From positions 87,556,349 through 87,620,348 of the forward strand of contig OX638131.1 in NCBI GenBank assembly GCA_951804985.1: DNA of 64,000 bases, read 5' to 3'. Below, one piece after another: positions 35,760-45,877 of the stretch. The position numbers and the translations under genes were made by a program. The notes beneath the pieces were generated by a model. That model saw only the letters and a program-made list of their open reading frames with translations. It was not told the origin of the DNA and did no database searches. Within the stretch, counting starts at the first letter, position 1. Each line of letters opens with the position of its first letter. The stretch is from Dryomyza anilis. Taxonomy: Eukaryota; Arthropoda; Insecta; Diptera; Dryomyzidae.

Positions 35760-38160
35760 CAAAACTCTCACTCTTAAACACTTTTGTTGTTTGTCTTGAA
35801 AGTAATTCCTACTATTAAAATGCTCTAATATTTTTTATTACTTTTACTGACTTTTAAAGAACTCTCTTCAAATTAAATAAAAATATTACTATTTTTGAAA
35901 GCATTGCACTATAGTTATAACTTCAAAACCCATTACTCCTTGCTTTAAAAATGCTGTCGGTATTTAAACATTGTTGGTATTTGATTTTAAGTAATACTTA
36001 ATTTTAAAATGCTCTGTTACTTTCATTACTTTCATTACATTTATAGATTTTTCAATTTATTGATTTACTTCAAAGCATTCCTTTCGAAATATAAACAAAT
36101 TTTGGTTCTTTTGAAAGGATTCATTTAGCAATCAAAAAACCAATAATGTTTGCTTTTTGCAAATGCTTGCTACTTTTGCTCCTTTACTTTAAGTAGTCGT
36201 ACTTTTGAAATGCGTCGGTAGCTCAAGGTTATTGCATTGGACTGCGAGCCGAAAGGTCCCAGGTTCAAGCCTGGGCTGAGGCTAACAACATCTTTTACAT
36301 AGAAACATTTTTCTATACCGCGCTACCTCTCGGCAGTAAATGGCAAACCTACGAAAGTAAAACATTGCCTATGAAAAGCTCTCAACCGCCGTTCGGATTC
36401 GGCATTAAACTGTAGGTCCCACCAATTTGAGTACAAATATAACACGCACAGCTCAAAGTGGTGAGAGAGCTCGGCCTGTAAAGCCAAACTATTATAATTA
36501 TTACTTTTGAAATTATGTTATTTTCATTTCTATTACTTTTTCAAAGCATTTGTTTCTTTGAAAGCATTTCTTTCGAAATAAAAATAATTTTTTTATCCTT
36601 TGAAATGAAAGCTTTAGCAATTCAGAAACTATTAATCTTTGGTTTTTGCAAATGCTGTCGGGTTTTAAAACGTTTTCTCATAGCTTTTAAGTATTTCGTA
36701 CTTTTGAAATGCTGTTATTTTTATTTTTATTGCTTTTCAAGGTATTTGTTTCTTGCGAAACATTCCTTTCGAAATAAATACAAAAGTTGCTCCTTTGAAA
36801 GCAATGTTTTTATCTATTCTAAAACTATCAATCTTTGCTTTTCAAATGCTATCGGAATTCAAGCACTATTGTTCTTTCTTACTTTTTAAATACTTTCATC
36901 ATTTTGATAGCTTTCTTTTGAAACATTCCTCCAAATCTGTCTGTGCATTTCAAATTCTGCCGCAGTTCAAAATCTTTTACCGTTTGCTTTTAAGTAATTC
37001 ATACTTTTTTATATACAGATACTTTCATCAGTTTTATTGATTTTTAAAGCATTCCTTTTGCAGTTAGCTTTAAGTTATTTATACTTTTTTAATACTCCCA
37101 TACTTTCATCACTTTTATTTATTTTTTGTTAATTATATACAAAAGTTGCTTTCTTTGAAAGCATTGCTCTTGCAATTTCATAACCATTTCTGTTTGCTTT
37201 TCAAATGCAGTAGTCATTCAAAAATGTTTGCTCTTACCTAGCACCTATTTTAAGTATTCCTCTGAAATAAATACAAATGTTGCTCTTTTCAAAATATTAC
37301 TATTTAATATAAAAGAGCGAGAGTTTGTGCTTGACTTCCAGTTTTCTTAATTTTTAAAGCATTTCATTCGAATTCTCTCATACTTTCATCACTTTTATTG
37401 ATTTTTTATTAATTATATACAAAAGTTGCTTCCTTTGAAAGCATTGCTCTTGCAGTTTTATAATCATTTCTGTTTGCTTTTCAAATGCTGTAGTTATTCA
37501 AAAATTTTTGCTCTTACCTAGCACCTATTTTAAGTATTCCTCTGAAATAAATACAAATGTTGCTCTTTTCAAAACATTACTATTTAATATAAAAGAGCGA
37601 GAGTTTGTGCTTGGCTTTCAGTTTTCTTGATTTTTAAAGCATTTCTTTCGAATACTCTCATACTTTTATCACTTTTATTTATTTTTTTGTTAATTATATA
37701 CAAAAGTTGCTTCATTTCAAAGCATTGCTCTTGCAATTTTATAACCATTTCTGTTTGCTTTTCAAATGATGTAGTCATTCAAAAATGTTTGCTCTTACCT
37801 AGCCCCTATTTTAAGTATTCCTCTGAAATAAATACAAGAAATACAAAAAGCGAGAGTTTGTGCTTGGCTACTACATTTCTTGATTATTAAAGCATTTCAT
37901 TCGAATTCAATACAAAAGTTACTTCCTTCGAAAACATTACTATAACAATTGCATAATAATTACTCTTTGCTTTTGAAATACTGCTAGCTAGCACCTTTTC
38001 TACTGTTACCAACTAGCACCTTTGAAATGCTCTTTCATGCACCAAACCATTTCTTTTTAAGCATTCCTCTGAAATAAATACAAATGTTGCTTTGTTTCAA
38101 AACATTGCTATTTAATCTAAAAAACAGCAAAGCAATAAAAAACGAAAGTTTGTGTTTGGC
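35760..38160. repeat. Degenerate tandem array with a 280-bp unit
   Basis: Phrases such as TTTGAAAGCATT, ACTTTTGAAATGCT and AAATAAATACAAAAGTTGCT recur throughout. From 37129 the array is regular: TTAATTATATACAAAAGTTG begins units at 37129, 37409 and 37690, a period of 280-281 bp with high identity. SINE copy 2 is inserted in the older part. Reading frames in both directions are by-products of the repeats. Confidence 0.8.
36212..36501 (+). mobile_element. tRNA-derived SINE, copy 2
   Basis: Head with GTCGGTAGCTCAAGG (A box) and CAGGTTCAAGCCTGG (B box), the shared body GGTCCCACCAATTTGAGTAC and an ATTATAATTATT tail. The direct repeat TACTTTTGAAAT flanks it (36200-36211 and 36502-36513). Near the 3' end a short segment present in copies 1 and 3, from CGAAG to CTGTAGCG, is reduced. 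It sits within the degenerate tandem array. Confidence 0.88.
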
Positions 38161-38165
38161 TTCCT

Positions 38166-39574
38166 TTGCTTTTAAAACTCTTAAATTTGTTTAAACAAAT
38201 ACTTGAAATCTTCAAAACTTTCAGCTTATTTCAAAGCCACACAAAAATAATTCAATTGAATTCACGCATTTTTCTCTGCGAAAAAATTTGCATTAATAAT
38301 CCAATAGTTGTGGTGTGTCAAAGAGCTCCTGAAGAAATATCTGGCAGTTTTCCGTGGGCATAATATGCATTTTGTTGCGCAAGCAAATACCTGTGAAAAG
38401 TGCTTGTAGAACATGCTATATTTAACATATCACAACAAATAGCAAACAATGTCTTAAGTAACATTGCTGCCAGTTTTTTTTATATTCTATTTTTGCCTTT
38501 CGTGAAAATTTCAAAAACATTGCGCACATTTTACGCCCACTTTTTAGTTGAAGAGTTTTTCAAACTCTTCCCTTTGAAGTATTTAACCTCGACCGTTGCT
38601 GCGGGTGATTTGCGATTTCTATTTTTTGTTTTGTTCCTATTCTCGAGGAAAAAGTCAAAAAATTACTGTGGTTGGAGTTATCTTGGAATTTAAAAATCTT
38701 TCTTTTTTTTGCAGTGAGCAATAGGTAAGTTTGTGGTTTGGTTAATACTGCATTGCCTAAGTAGTCAAATAAAATAGGTGTCGTTTTTGTTGTCTGTTTC
38801 TTGGAAAAATAAGTGCCAACAAAATATGTAAAAATCATTGATATATTTTAGAATAGAATTCAATTTATCGTGGGTAATACGAACGCACAGCAGCTTAAAG
38901 CAATTTGATTTGATTTTTTTTGGGACTACATTGCGTATGAGTAACTTTTTTATATTTCAAACCACAATAATGTTTTTTTTTTGTTATAGAAAAAATCAAC
39001 ACTTTATGTAGCTGTTGGCATTGAAATGATGTAAAATACTAAATGATTGTAAGATGCAGATTTAAAAAATGTTAATACTTTTGACATAATGTTTATGGAC
39101 TTTCTGATAGCGACATAAGTAATGATGAAGTATAAATTTTTAAAGCCCATATTTTTCTATTTTATCTTAAAAACTAATTTGAATATAGATGTTTCTTTTA
39201 AAATTAAAATTTACTTTCATAATTGAAAGTGTGTAAAGTTTTTTTTGGGAAACTACATTTTTTAAAATTATAAAATATTTTTTTTTTTCTAAAGTGGCTA
39301 AAAATGTCATGAATTTTTGAATACCATTTTCTTTAAAACGGTATATAATAGAAATAAAAACGAAGTATGTGCTCATATTAGCGATTATTTATTCAAAGAC
39401 ATCTAATATGACTTATTCTAATCAAGTTAGATAATACGCGATTGTTTTGTTCAAGTAACGAATTTTATTTCTTCCAATCAGTAACAATATATCTAGTTAT
39501 CAATTTTGATAGCTACGAACAAAACTTCTTCGAAACAAGAAGTATCAGTGCTAATACTTTTGAAGCCACAAACT
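38166..39574. other. Unique intronic tract
   Basis: 38270-38660 is more GC-balanced than its surroundings and holds overlapping open frames on both strands without domains; it could be conserved non-coding sequence. A possible splice-like TTTTTTTTGCAG lies at 38703-38714, but no coding exon follows. The remainder is AT-rich. Confidence 0.4.
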
Positions 39575-40788
39575 TACACAAAAAAAAAAAATGTACATCA
39601 TATTGAAGAATTCCGTTCTCCAAACCATGATTCATTGTATTGAAGAATCGTTCATAATATTAATAACTAACGACATCAATGTTATGAATGCAATCATAAA
39701 TATGATGAACGCTTGGTAATTTTGGAAATGTTCTTCAATATGTGTTATTCAATATGATGAATTGTATGTGAAGAATAGGATTCATCATATTAATGAACAA
39801 AAACATAAAATACAACATATATGTACTTCATATTGATGAATGCTCTTCATTAAACCAAATTTCAATCAAAATATTTTATTTTCGTTCATTTTTTGCCGTA
39901 CTCTTGGTAACTTTCGAAATGTTCTTCAATGTGTTCTTCAATATGATGAATTGTATGTGAAGAATAGGATTCATCATATTAATGAACAAAAACATAAAAT
40001 ACAACATATATGTACTTCATATTGATGAATGCTGATCATTAAACCGAATTTCAATTAACATATTTTATTTTCGTTCATTTTTTGCCGTACTTCTCAGTTC
40101 TCAAGTAGTTCTTGTATGTTATTTCTTATATAATGCTTGCTCGACATGCATAAATTAGTAAAATGTTTATTTATTTGTAATTACAACATTTTATTAATAA
40201 AAAATTATATTCACAAAAAATATAATTAAAAAAAGAATTTTGTTTGCACACATTTTTTCTCGAATTTAAAAAAAACAAAAAAAAAATCGAAAAAAATTTT
40301 TGTTTTAGATAATTTTTTTTTGAAACATTTTTATTTCGGATATTTTTTTTATTTGTAATTTTTTAAATAAAATAACGAAAATAAAAAACGAAAAAAAAAT
40401 TGTTTTGGATAATTTTTTTTATGAAAATTTTTTTTCGGTTTTTTTTTTTTATTAATTTTTCTGTTATTTTTTAAATAACATTTTTACAACAACACTTTTT
40501 TTTCAAATTATTTTCTAGATTTTTTTTTTAAATTCGTAAAAAAATATTTTATTCATAAATATTATAAACAAATTCATCAAAATGACGATTCAAATTCATT
40601 GTATTGAATATTTCGTTCTTCACTATGATGTTCAATAGTACGAATAATTTGAAATATATAATGATTATATTCATCAATATGTCATTTAATGAACGGTGGT
40701 ATCAATATGATGAATCTGGTAGTTGGTGAAAAAATTCATAATATTTATGAATAAATTCAATATATTGAAAACATTTTTTTTCTGTGTA
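39575..40788 (+). mobile_element. MITE family C, copy 2 with internal duplication
   Basis: The left end is ACACAAAAA followed by AATGTACATCATATTGAAG and the right end TTTTTTTTCTGTGT, so the outer bases are inverted (ACACAGAAAAA type). An internal segment of about 190 bp, containing CATATATGTACTTCATATTG and GTTCATTTTTTGCCGTACT, is present twice in tandem (about 39713-39904 and 39905-40090). The element has no coding frame. Confidence 0.75.
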
Positions 40789-41399
40789 CCATCTGCTACT
40801 TAATTTTTGTGAAATTATATTGATTTATTGGATTTATTACTTGTTAAATGATTTTTATATTTAAAAATCAATTTTTTGTCAAATTTGTAAAATATTTAAA
40901 TATAAATATTCTATTTAGAATGAATTTATTAACATGTTTTATACATTTTCATAGTAAAAATATACATTTTAAAAATATATTCAATTAATTTATAACTCGA
41001 AATCCTTTAAGAAATCCATATTCATATAATATATTACGTTACGCTTTGATGTAGCATTTTAGTATTTATTAGATTTTATTGTTGCAACTCATGGCCAACA
41101 TGTTGTCGCTTAAAGTTGCTACGTTAGTTTTGGTGGTGGTGCGCAACAGGTGGTCGGACGTTGGTCGTTGCATAGTGACTATAACTTTGTATCCCTTGAA
41201 ATACTGTCGTAGTATTTTATATATAAATATATATAAATTTTTTTGCACAGCATGTGCCCATGCAAAAACACGTCCCATATATTTGCAATGCTTACTCTAG
41301 ACAAGTAGACACAAATTGAAAGTGGGCCAATTGATTTTATTGATCTTTTGACAGCGCTGTTTAGTGGCCAAAGAAATCGGAGACTTTAAAAATTACTAT
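40789..41399. other. Unique sequence, one small open frame
   Basis: 41060-41300 is relatively complex and carries overlapping frames on both strands (73 codons plus, 69 codons minus) near CATGTTGTCGC. No signal peptide with a matching exon structure, domain or splice context is convincing. The left half is AT-rich. Confidence 0.4.
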
Positions 41400-42350
41400 A
41401 AGAAGAAATAAGGAAGTTACTTTTAAAAAAAGCGAAAAAAACAAATAACTCAAATATTCTACTTGATTCGAAGAAGTTAAATTCGTTGCCATTATTTCAA
41501 ATATTCTACTTGAGTTAAACTCGTGACTCTTAATCGCGATAATTCTTCTTGATTCGAAGAAGTTACAATAGTGGTTATGAAAAAATTAATTGCTAATATT
41601 CTTTCTGATTCAAAAAGTTAATAATCTAATCAAAATATTCTTCTTGGTTAGGAGAAGTTACAGTTTGAAATATGATCGCAAATATTCTACTTGATTCGAA
41701 GAACTTAATATAGTGGCTATCAAAAACTAATCATGAATATTATTTTTGATTTGAAGAATTTAAATTCGTGACTATTCAAATAGTAATCTCGAAAATTATT
41801 TTTTTAAGAAGAAGTTTTTTTGTGGCATATATTCTAATTCATTTGATGAAATTAAGTTCCTGACTGCCAGAATTGTAGTTGAGATTATTCTTCTTATTCC
41901 AAAGAAGTTAAACTAATGGCTACCAAAAACTGATAGCGAATATTCGAAATGAAAAATACGTTACTTTCAAAAAAAATCGCGTATATTGAAGTTTGATTAA
42001 ATGGTTATCAAAAAATTATCGCACATATTCTACTTCATTCGAAGAAGTTAAATTCGTAGCTAAAAAAAATTAATTCAAATATTCTACTTGATTCAAGAAA
42101 GTTAAATTTATTACTCTGAAAATAGTAATTACGAAAATTCTTCTTCAAAAGATGAAATTACTATGATGGTTATAAAAATAGTATTTGCGAATATTTTTTC
42201 TAATTCAAAAATTTGCTATCGAAAAATGAACGCAAATATTGTACTTGATTCGAAGAATTTAAATACGTGGCTACTGAAAAGAAATTATGACTATTATATT
42301 TGATTCGAAGAATTGAATTATGTGACTATTAAAATAGTTATATTTTAATA

Positions 42351-42668
42351 GTAGCCGCGGTAGCTCAGTGGTTAGTGCGTTGGACTGCGAGCCGAAAGGT
42401 CCCCGGTTCAAGCCTGGACTGGGGCTAACAACATCTTTTCATAGAAACATTTTTCTATACCGCGCTACCTCTCGTCAGTAAATGGCAAACCTACGAGAGT
42501 AAAACCATTGCCTATGAAAAAGCTCTCACCCGCCGTTCGGATTCGGCAATAAACTGTAGGTCCCACCACTTTGAGTACCAAATATAACACGCACAGCTCA
42601 AAATGGTGAGAGAGCTCGGCCGAAGTTCTATACAGGACTGTAGCGCCAAACTATTATATTATATTATA
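42351..42668 (+). mobile_element. tRNA-derived SINE, copy 3 (best-preserved head)
   Basis: The head starts GTAGCCGCGGTAGCTCAGTG. The A box TAGCTCAGTGG is at 42361-42371 and the B box GTTCAAGCC at 42406-42414, spaced as in RNA polymerase III tRNA promoters. The anticodon-loop region reads GGACTGCGAGCC, but the stem is not fully paired, so it is not a functional tRNA. The body and (ATT)n tail match copies 1 and 2. Target duplication is blurred by the A/T-rich flanks. Confidence 0.88.
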
Positions 42669-42775
42669 TTTATCCATTCTAAACAGTCTCGCCGAAAATT
42701 CCCCATAGAAGGGGAATTTTGAAGATGGTGTATGTTGATAGTTATTACAGTGATATCAAATTTATTTCAAATTCT

Positions 42776-42975
42776 TTAAACTCGCCACAGTAAAATACAC
42801 CAAACCAAAATTCACCACAACGAAACTCAACACACAGAAACTCACCACACCGAAACTCACCATACTTGAACTCACCATACTAAAACTCACCACACTATAA
42901 CTCACCACACTAAAACTCACTACACTAAAATTCATCACACAAAAACTCACCACACTAAAACTCACCACACTAAAT
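42776..42975. repeat. 16-bp minisatellite (AACTCACCACACTAAA)
   Basis: About twelve units of 16 bp, the left units more diverged. The minus-strand frame across it, rich in Val-Ser-Phe, is a product of the repeat. It is followed by short GAAGAATTCTAC repeats up to about 43080. Confidence 0.9.
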
Positions 42976-43759
42976 CTTCGACTGGGAAAAACTCTACGGG
43001 GAAGAATTCTACCGGTAAGAATTTTACGGTAAATCATTTTTTGGAAAGAATTTCACAGGGAAGAATTCTACGAGGACTGTTCGAGGAAAAATAGTTTTTG
43101 CGAAAATTATTTTTGTTTTGGTTACTACATTTACGACACCAATAAAAACATGTCCACAGCGAAGCACGTTTCCCTGCTTGTTACTGATATAAAGCATAAT
43201 TGCGAATATTTTTAATTCGAAAAACTAAAATTCGTCGTTATCATAAAACAATCATGAATATTGTTCTTGAGTTAACAATTGCAATTATTCTGCTTGTTTC
43301 GAAGTAGTATTCCTTTGTGACTATTAAAATAGTAATCTCGAAAATTGTTCTTGATTCAAAGAAGTTTTTTTTTGTAGCTTACAAAAATGCTCGCAAATAA
43401 TCTAATTAATTTGATGAAGTGACTTGCCTGAAAATATCGGAAAATATTCATCTTGTTCCGAAGAAGGTAAATTCATGGCTATCAAAAAAGATTGCGCTTA
43501 TACTTATTGATTCTAAGAAGGTAAATTCACGGATATTAGTACATATATTGTTCTTGTTTCGAAGTAGTAATTGTGAATATTTTTGATTTGAACATGTAAA
43601 ATTCGTTGTTAAAATAAAACAATCGTGAATATTGTACTTGAGTCAACAATCCCAATTATTCTACTTATTTCGAATAATATTATTCCTATTAAACTAAAAA
43701 GGAATATTCTTTCTACTTCGAAGAAGTAAAATTCATGGCTAACAACATTTTTTTTAAAA

Positions 43760-45746
43760 AACTCAATTTCCATTATAATTTACAAATGTTGAATACTGAA
43801 AATTGAAAACAAATAGAATATAATCTTTAATAATACCTTCTTTAGCGCTTCTACTTGAAACTATTAAATACACCTTACTATATGGTAATATAATCATTTA
43901 ATCCAATTAAGCCCACCAAACATAACATGAACAACATTTTAATTGCCATTAACAGCAAAACAGCATTTGCAGTTTAAAGCCATTTCAATGGATTCGCCTC
44001 AATTTCCATTTTGAACTGTATGAAACACGACATTTTAAATATGCTGATAAAATAAACGACTCTATCGGTCTTTCATCAGTTGTTCATCATCATCTTTTTC
44101 ATTATCAATATTTAAATTGACTTCACGCACAGGCATCACGTGAAGTTAATTAAATAAACCGTGAACAACCTTCATAAATGCAATTAATCATACTTCTCGA
44201 TTTTCAGATGCATTTATTTTTAATATTTCACCGAAATGTTTGTGAAATTTTAAAATTTCATCACATACACAGTGACTGACGGCGATACACTTAACACTTT
44301 ACGGTGATACAAGCACTGAAAAATATTAATCATAATGGGTCATATTAATAAAAATCTACTTTACTCAAAACTTGAAGCAAATGCTCCGAATGGTCAGCAT
44401 GTTTCGCATTTCCTTCAATTACAATACTAAAAACTATTTGCTAATGTTCGAAGAAATAAAATTTTAAATTGGTAGGTATTAAAAAAAATGTTAAACTGAC
44501 CATTTACTATAAAAATTCTGAAATATAGTAAAAAATTTGCTCAAAAAATGTAAGCTTGCTAAAAAGAAAATACCTTTCTTTATTAATATGACCCAATGTT
44601 GATAAACTTAAAAACTGTAAAAATTTAAAACAATTCAAAACTATAAGTTTTAAATTGTTTATAATATTGATTAATATAAAGATGAAATCATTATAAATTA
44701 AAAATAACTAATTTACATTGATTGCTCATAATATTGATGAATTTATGTATAATGAAATAGACAAATGTTTTGTCATTTCATAATACAGATTTACTAAATA
44801 AATGAATGAATATAGTTACGAATCTTTTATAATATTGATGCATATATTAATTGAAATTAAAAAAACTAAATAAACTAAAAATATTCATTGTTCATAATAT
44901 TGATGAATATATGCTTTAAACTCATAATACTCAATTAACTAATGATTTTGAGTACTATGAATTGTTTAAAATATGTAAGCTTTTTTTGATTAAATCTTAA
45001 ATCACTAGTTAATTAACATTTATTATTCATAGTATTGATGCATATCTTCATTAATACTCAAGCAGCTATTAAATTCATTATAATTATGAATTATACATAT
45101 AATATAATTTATGTATATTTTACTTACAACTCACGGAGCTAAATAACTTCTTAATATATATTGTTGATAATGTTGATAAATATCAACTTAATAACGTAGA
45201 AATTTATTAATTTATGTTATAATACATTATAGTTCAATGATTTTCCACTAATGAATTCATATATTATTCGTAAATAAATGAATTTTTTGATTGAATAAGT
45301 ATTAATGAACAAATTCTATACTTTTATTAGCAATTTGTCAATTTACATTTACAATTAATTTATAATATTGACAAATATATTAAATTAAAAGCATTTATTA
45401 ATTGCGAATAAATTGAATGCATTTGTTCATAATATTGATGAATTTGTTCATTAAAAGAATTTCATTGTGGGATTTCGACCAGTTTAAATTTGGTTTTACT
45501 TAAAAATATTCTTAAAAATTTATTAAACAAAATAATATCTAAATTACAATATAATCTTCTGAAATATTATAAATTTAATTGATTAAATTTCCTTTGATAA
45601 ATTTATGTATTTAACTTAAATGCGTGTAAATAATTTTTATCTGCGTGCGTGTATCTTTTTTTTTTATTGCTTCTTATTTCCGCTTGTATGCAAATGTATA
45701 TCAATTAATGTCTGTCAATAATGATGTTGTTTAATTATAATTTCAG
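43760..45746. other. 3' end of intron 1: unique island plus AT repeats
   Basis: 43900-44300 is more complex, with the palindromic E-box CACGTG (44137-44142) followed closely by TTAATTAAATAAACC (homeodomain and forkhead-like cores). From about 44690 to 45460 TTCATAATATTGATGAAT-like phrases recur, resembling decayed family C sequence. A short unique run then leads to the acceptor at 45741-45746. Confidence 0.4.
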
Positions 45747-45877
45747 TTCCCAGTACCAACAATCAGTCACAGCAACTACAACATGATGCCCAACAACAAG
45801 GTTATGTGCTGCTCTATGGCATTCGTGGCGGTGTTTTTGATGTTCGTTTTTACCGCAGAGGCAGCACCAATGCCCAG
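45747..45877 (+). other. Dh31: Dh31 exon 2: leader end and signal peptide
   Basis: It begins after TTTCAG and ends CCCAG|GTAGTG. Thirty-six untranslated bases precede ATGATG. It encodes residues 1-31 and two bases of codon 32. An alternative acceptor at 45753 would shorten only the leader. The donor GTAGTG is weaker than those of exons 1 and 3. Confidence 0.9.

Larger units (their letters stand above)
41400..43750. repeat. Degenerate TTGATTCGAAGAAGTTA tandem array
   Basis: The phrases AATATTCTACTTGATTCGAA, GAAGTTAAATTCGTGGCTA and CAAAAATAGTAATCGCGAA recur with variable spacing of roughly 50-90 bp over 2.3 kb. It is interrupted by SINE copy 3 and by a separate 16-bp minisatellite. Divergence between units is high, so the array is old. 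Confidence 0.75.
2722..45746 (+). other. Dh31: Presumed intron 1 of Dh31 (about 43 kb)
   Basis: It is bounded by GTGAGT at 2722-2727 and by a pyrimidine-rich TTTCAG at 45741-45746. A second AG lies 7 bases further on, at 45752-45753. No other convincing gene on either strand was seen inside. The content is AT-rich unique sequence, tandem repeats and many small transposable elements, listed separately. The great length depends on exon 1 being linked to this gene. Confidence 0.45.

Noticed and set aside
38703..38714. Splice-acceptor-like TTTTTTTTGCAG as evidence for an extra exon
   Set aside because: No open frame with a donor follows it, and such motifs are common in T-rich introns.
41079..41300. 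73-codon frame starting MLQLMANMLSLKVATLVLVVV, resembling a secreted peptide
   Set aside because: No supporting splice sites, domain or family similarity; an equally long antisense frame overlaps it.
42351..42425. tRNA gene
   Set aside because: A and B boxes are present, but the anticodon and acceptor stems do not pair fully and the sequence continues into a 3' body shared by two other copies, so it is a SINE head.
42762..43037. Val-Ser-rich 91-codon minus-strand frame
   Set aside because: A translation of the 16-bp minisatellite; the repeating peptide follows the DNA period and changes frame with it.
41440..43740. Heat-shock-element-like TTCGAAGAA motifs
   Set aside because: They recur because they are part of the tandem repeat unit, and the spacing does not follow the alternating GAA/TTC pentamer rule over three units.
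44137..44142. CACGTG E-box as a clock input site, with others at 1257-1262 and 47408-47413
   Set aside because: Dh31 acts in clock neurons, so the idea is attractive. However, about four CACGTG sites are expected by chance in 64 kb at this base composition, so there is no enrichment.
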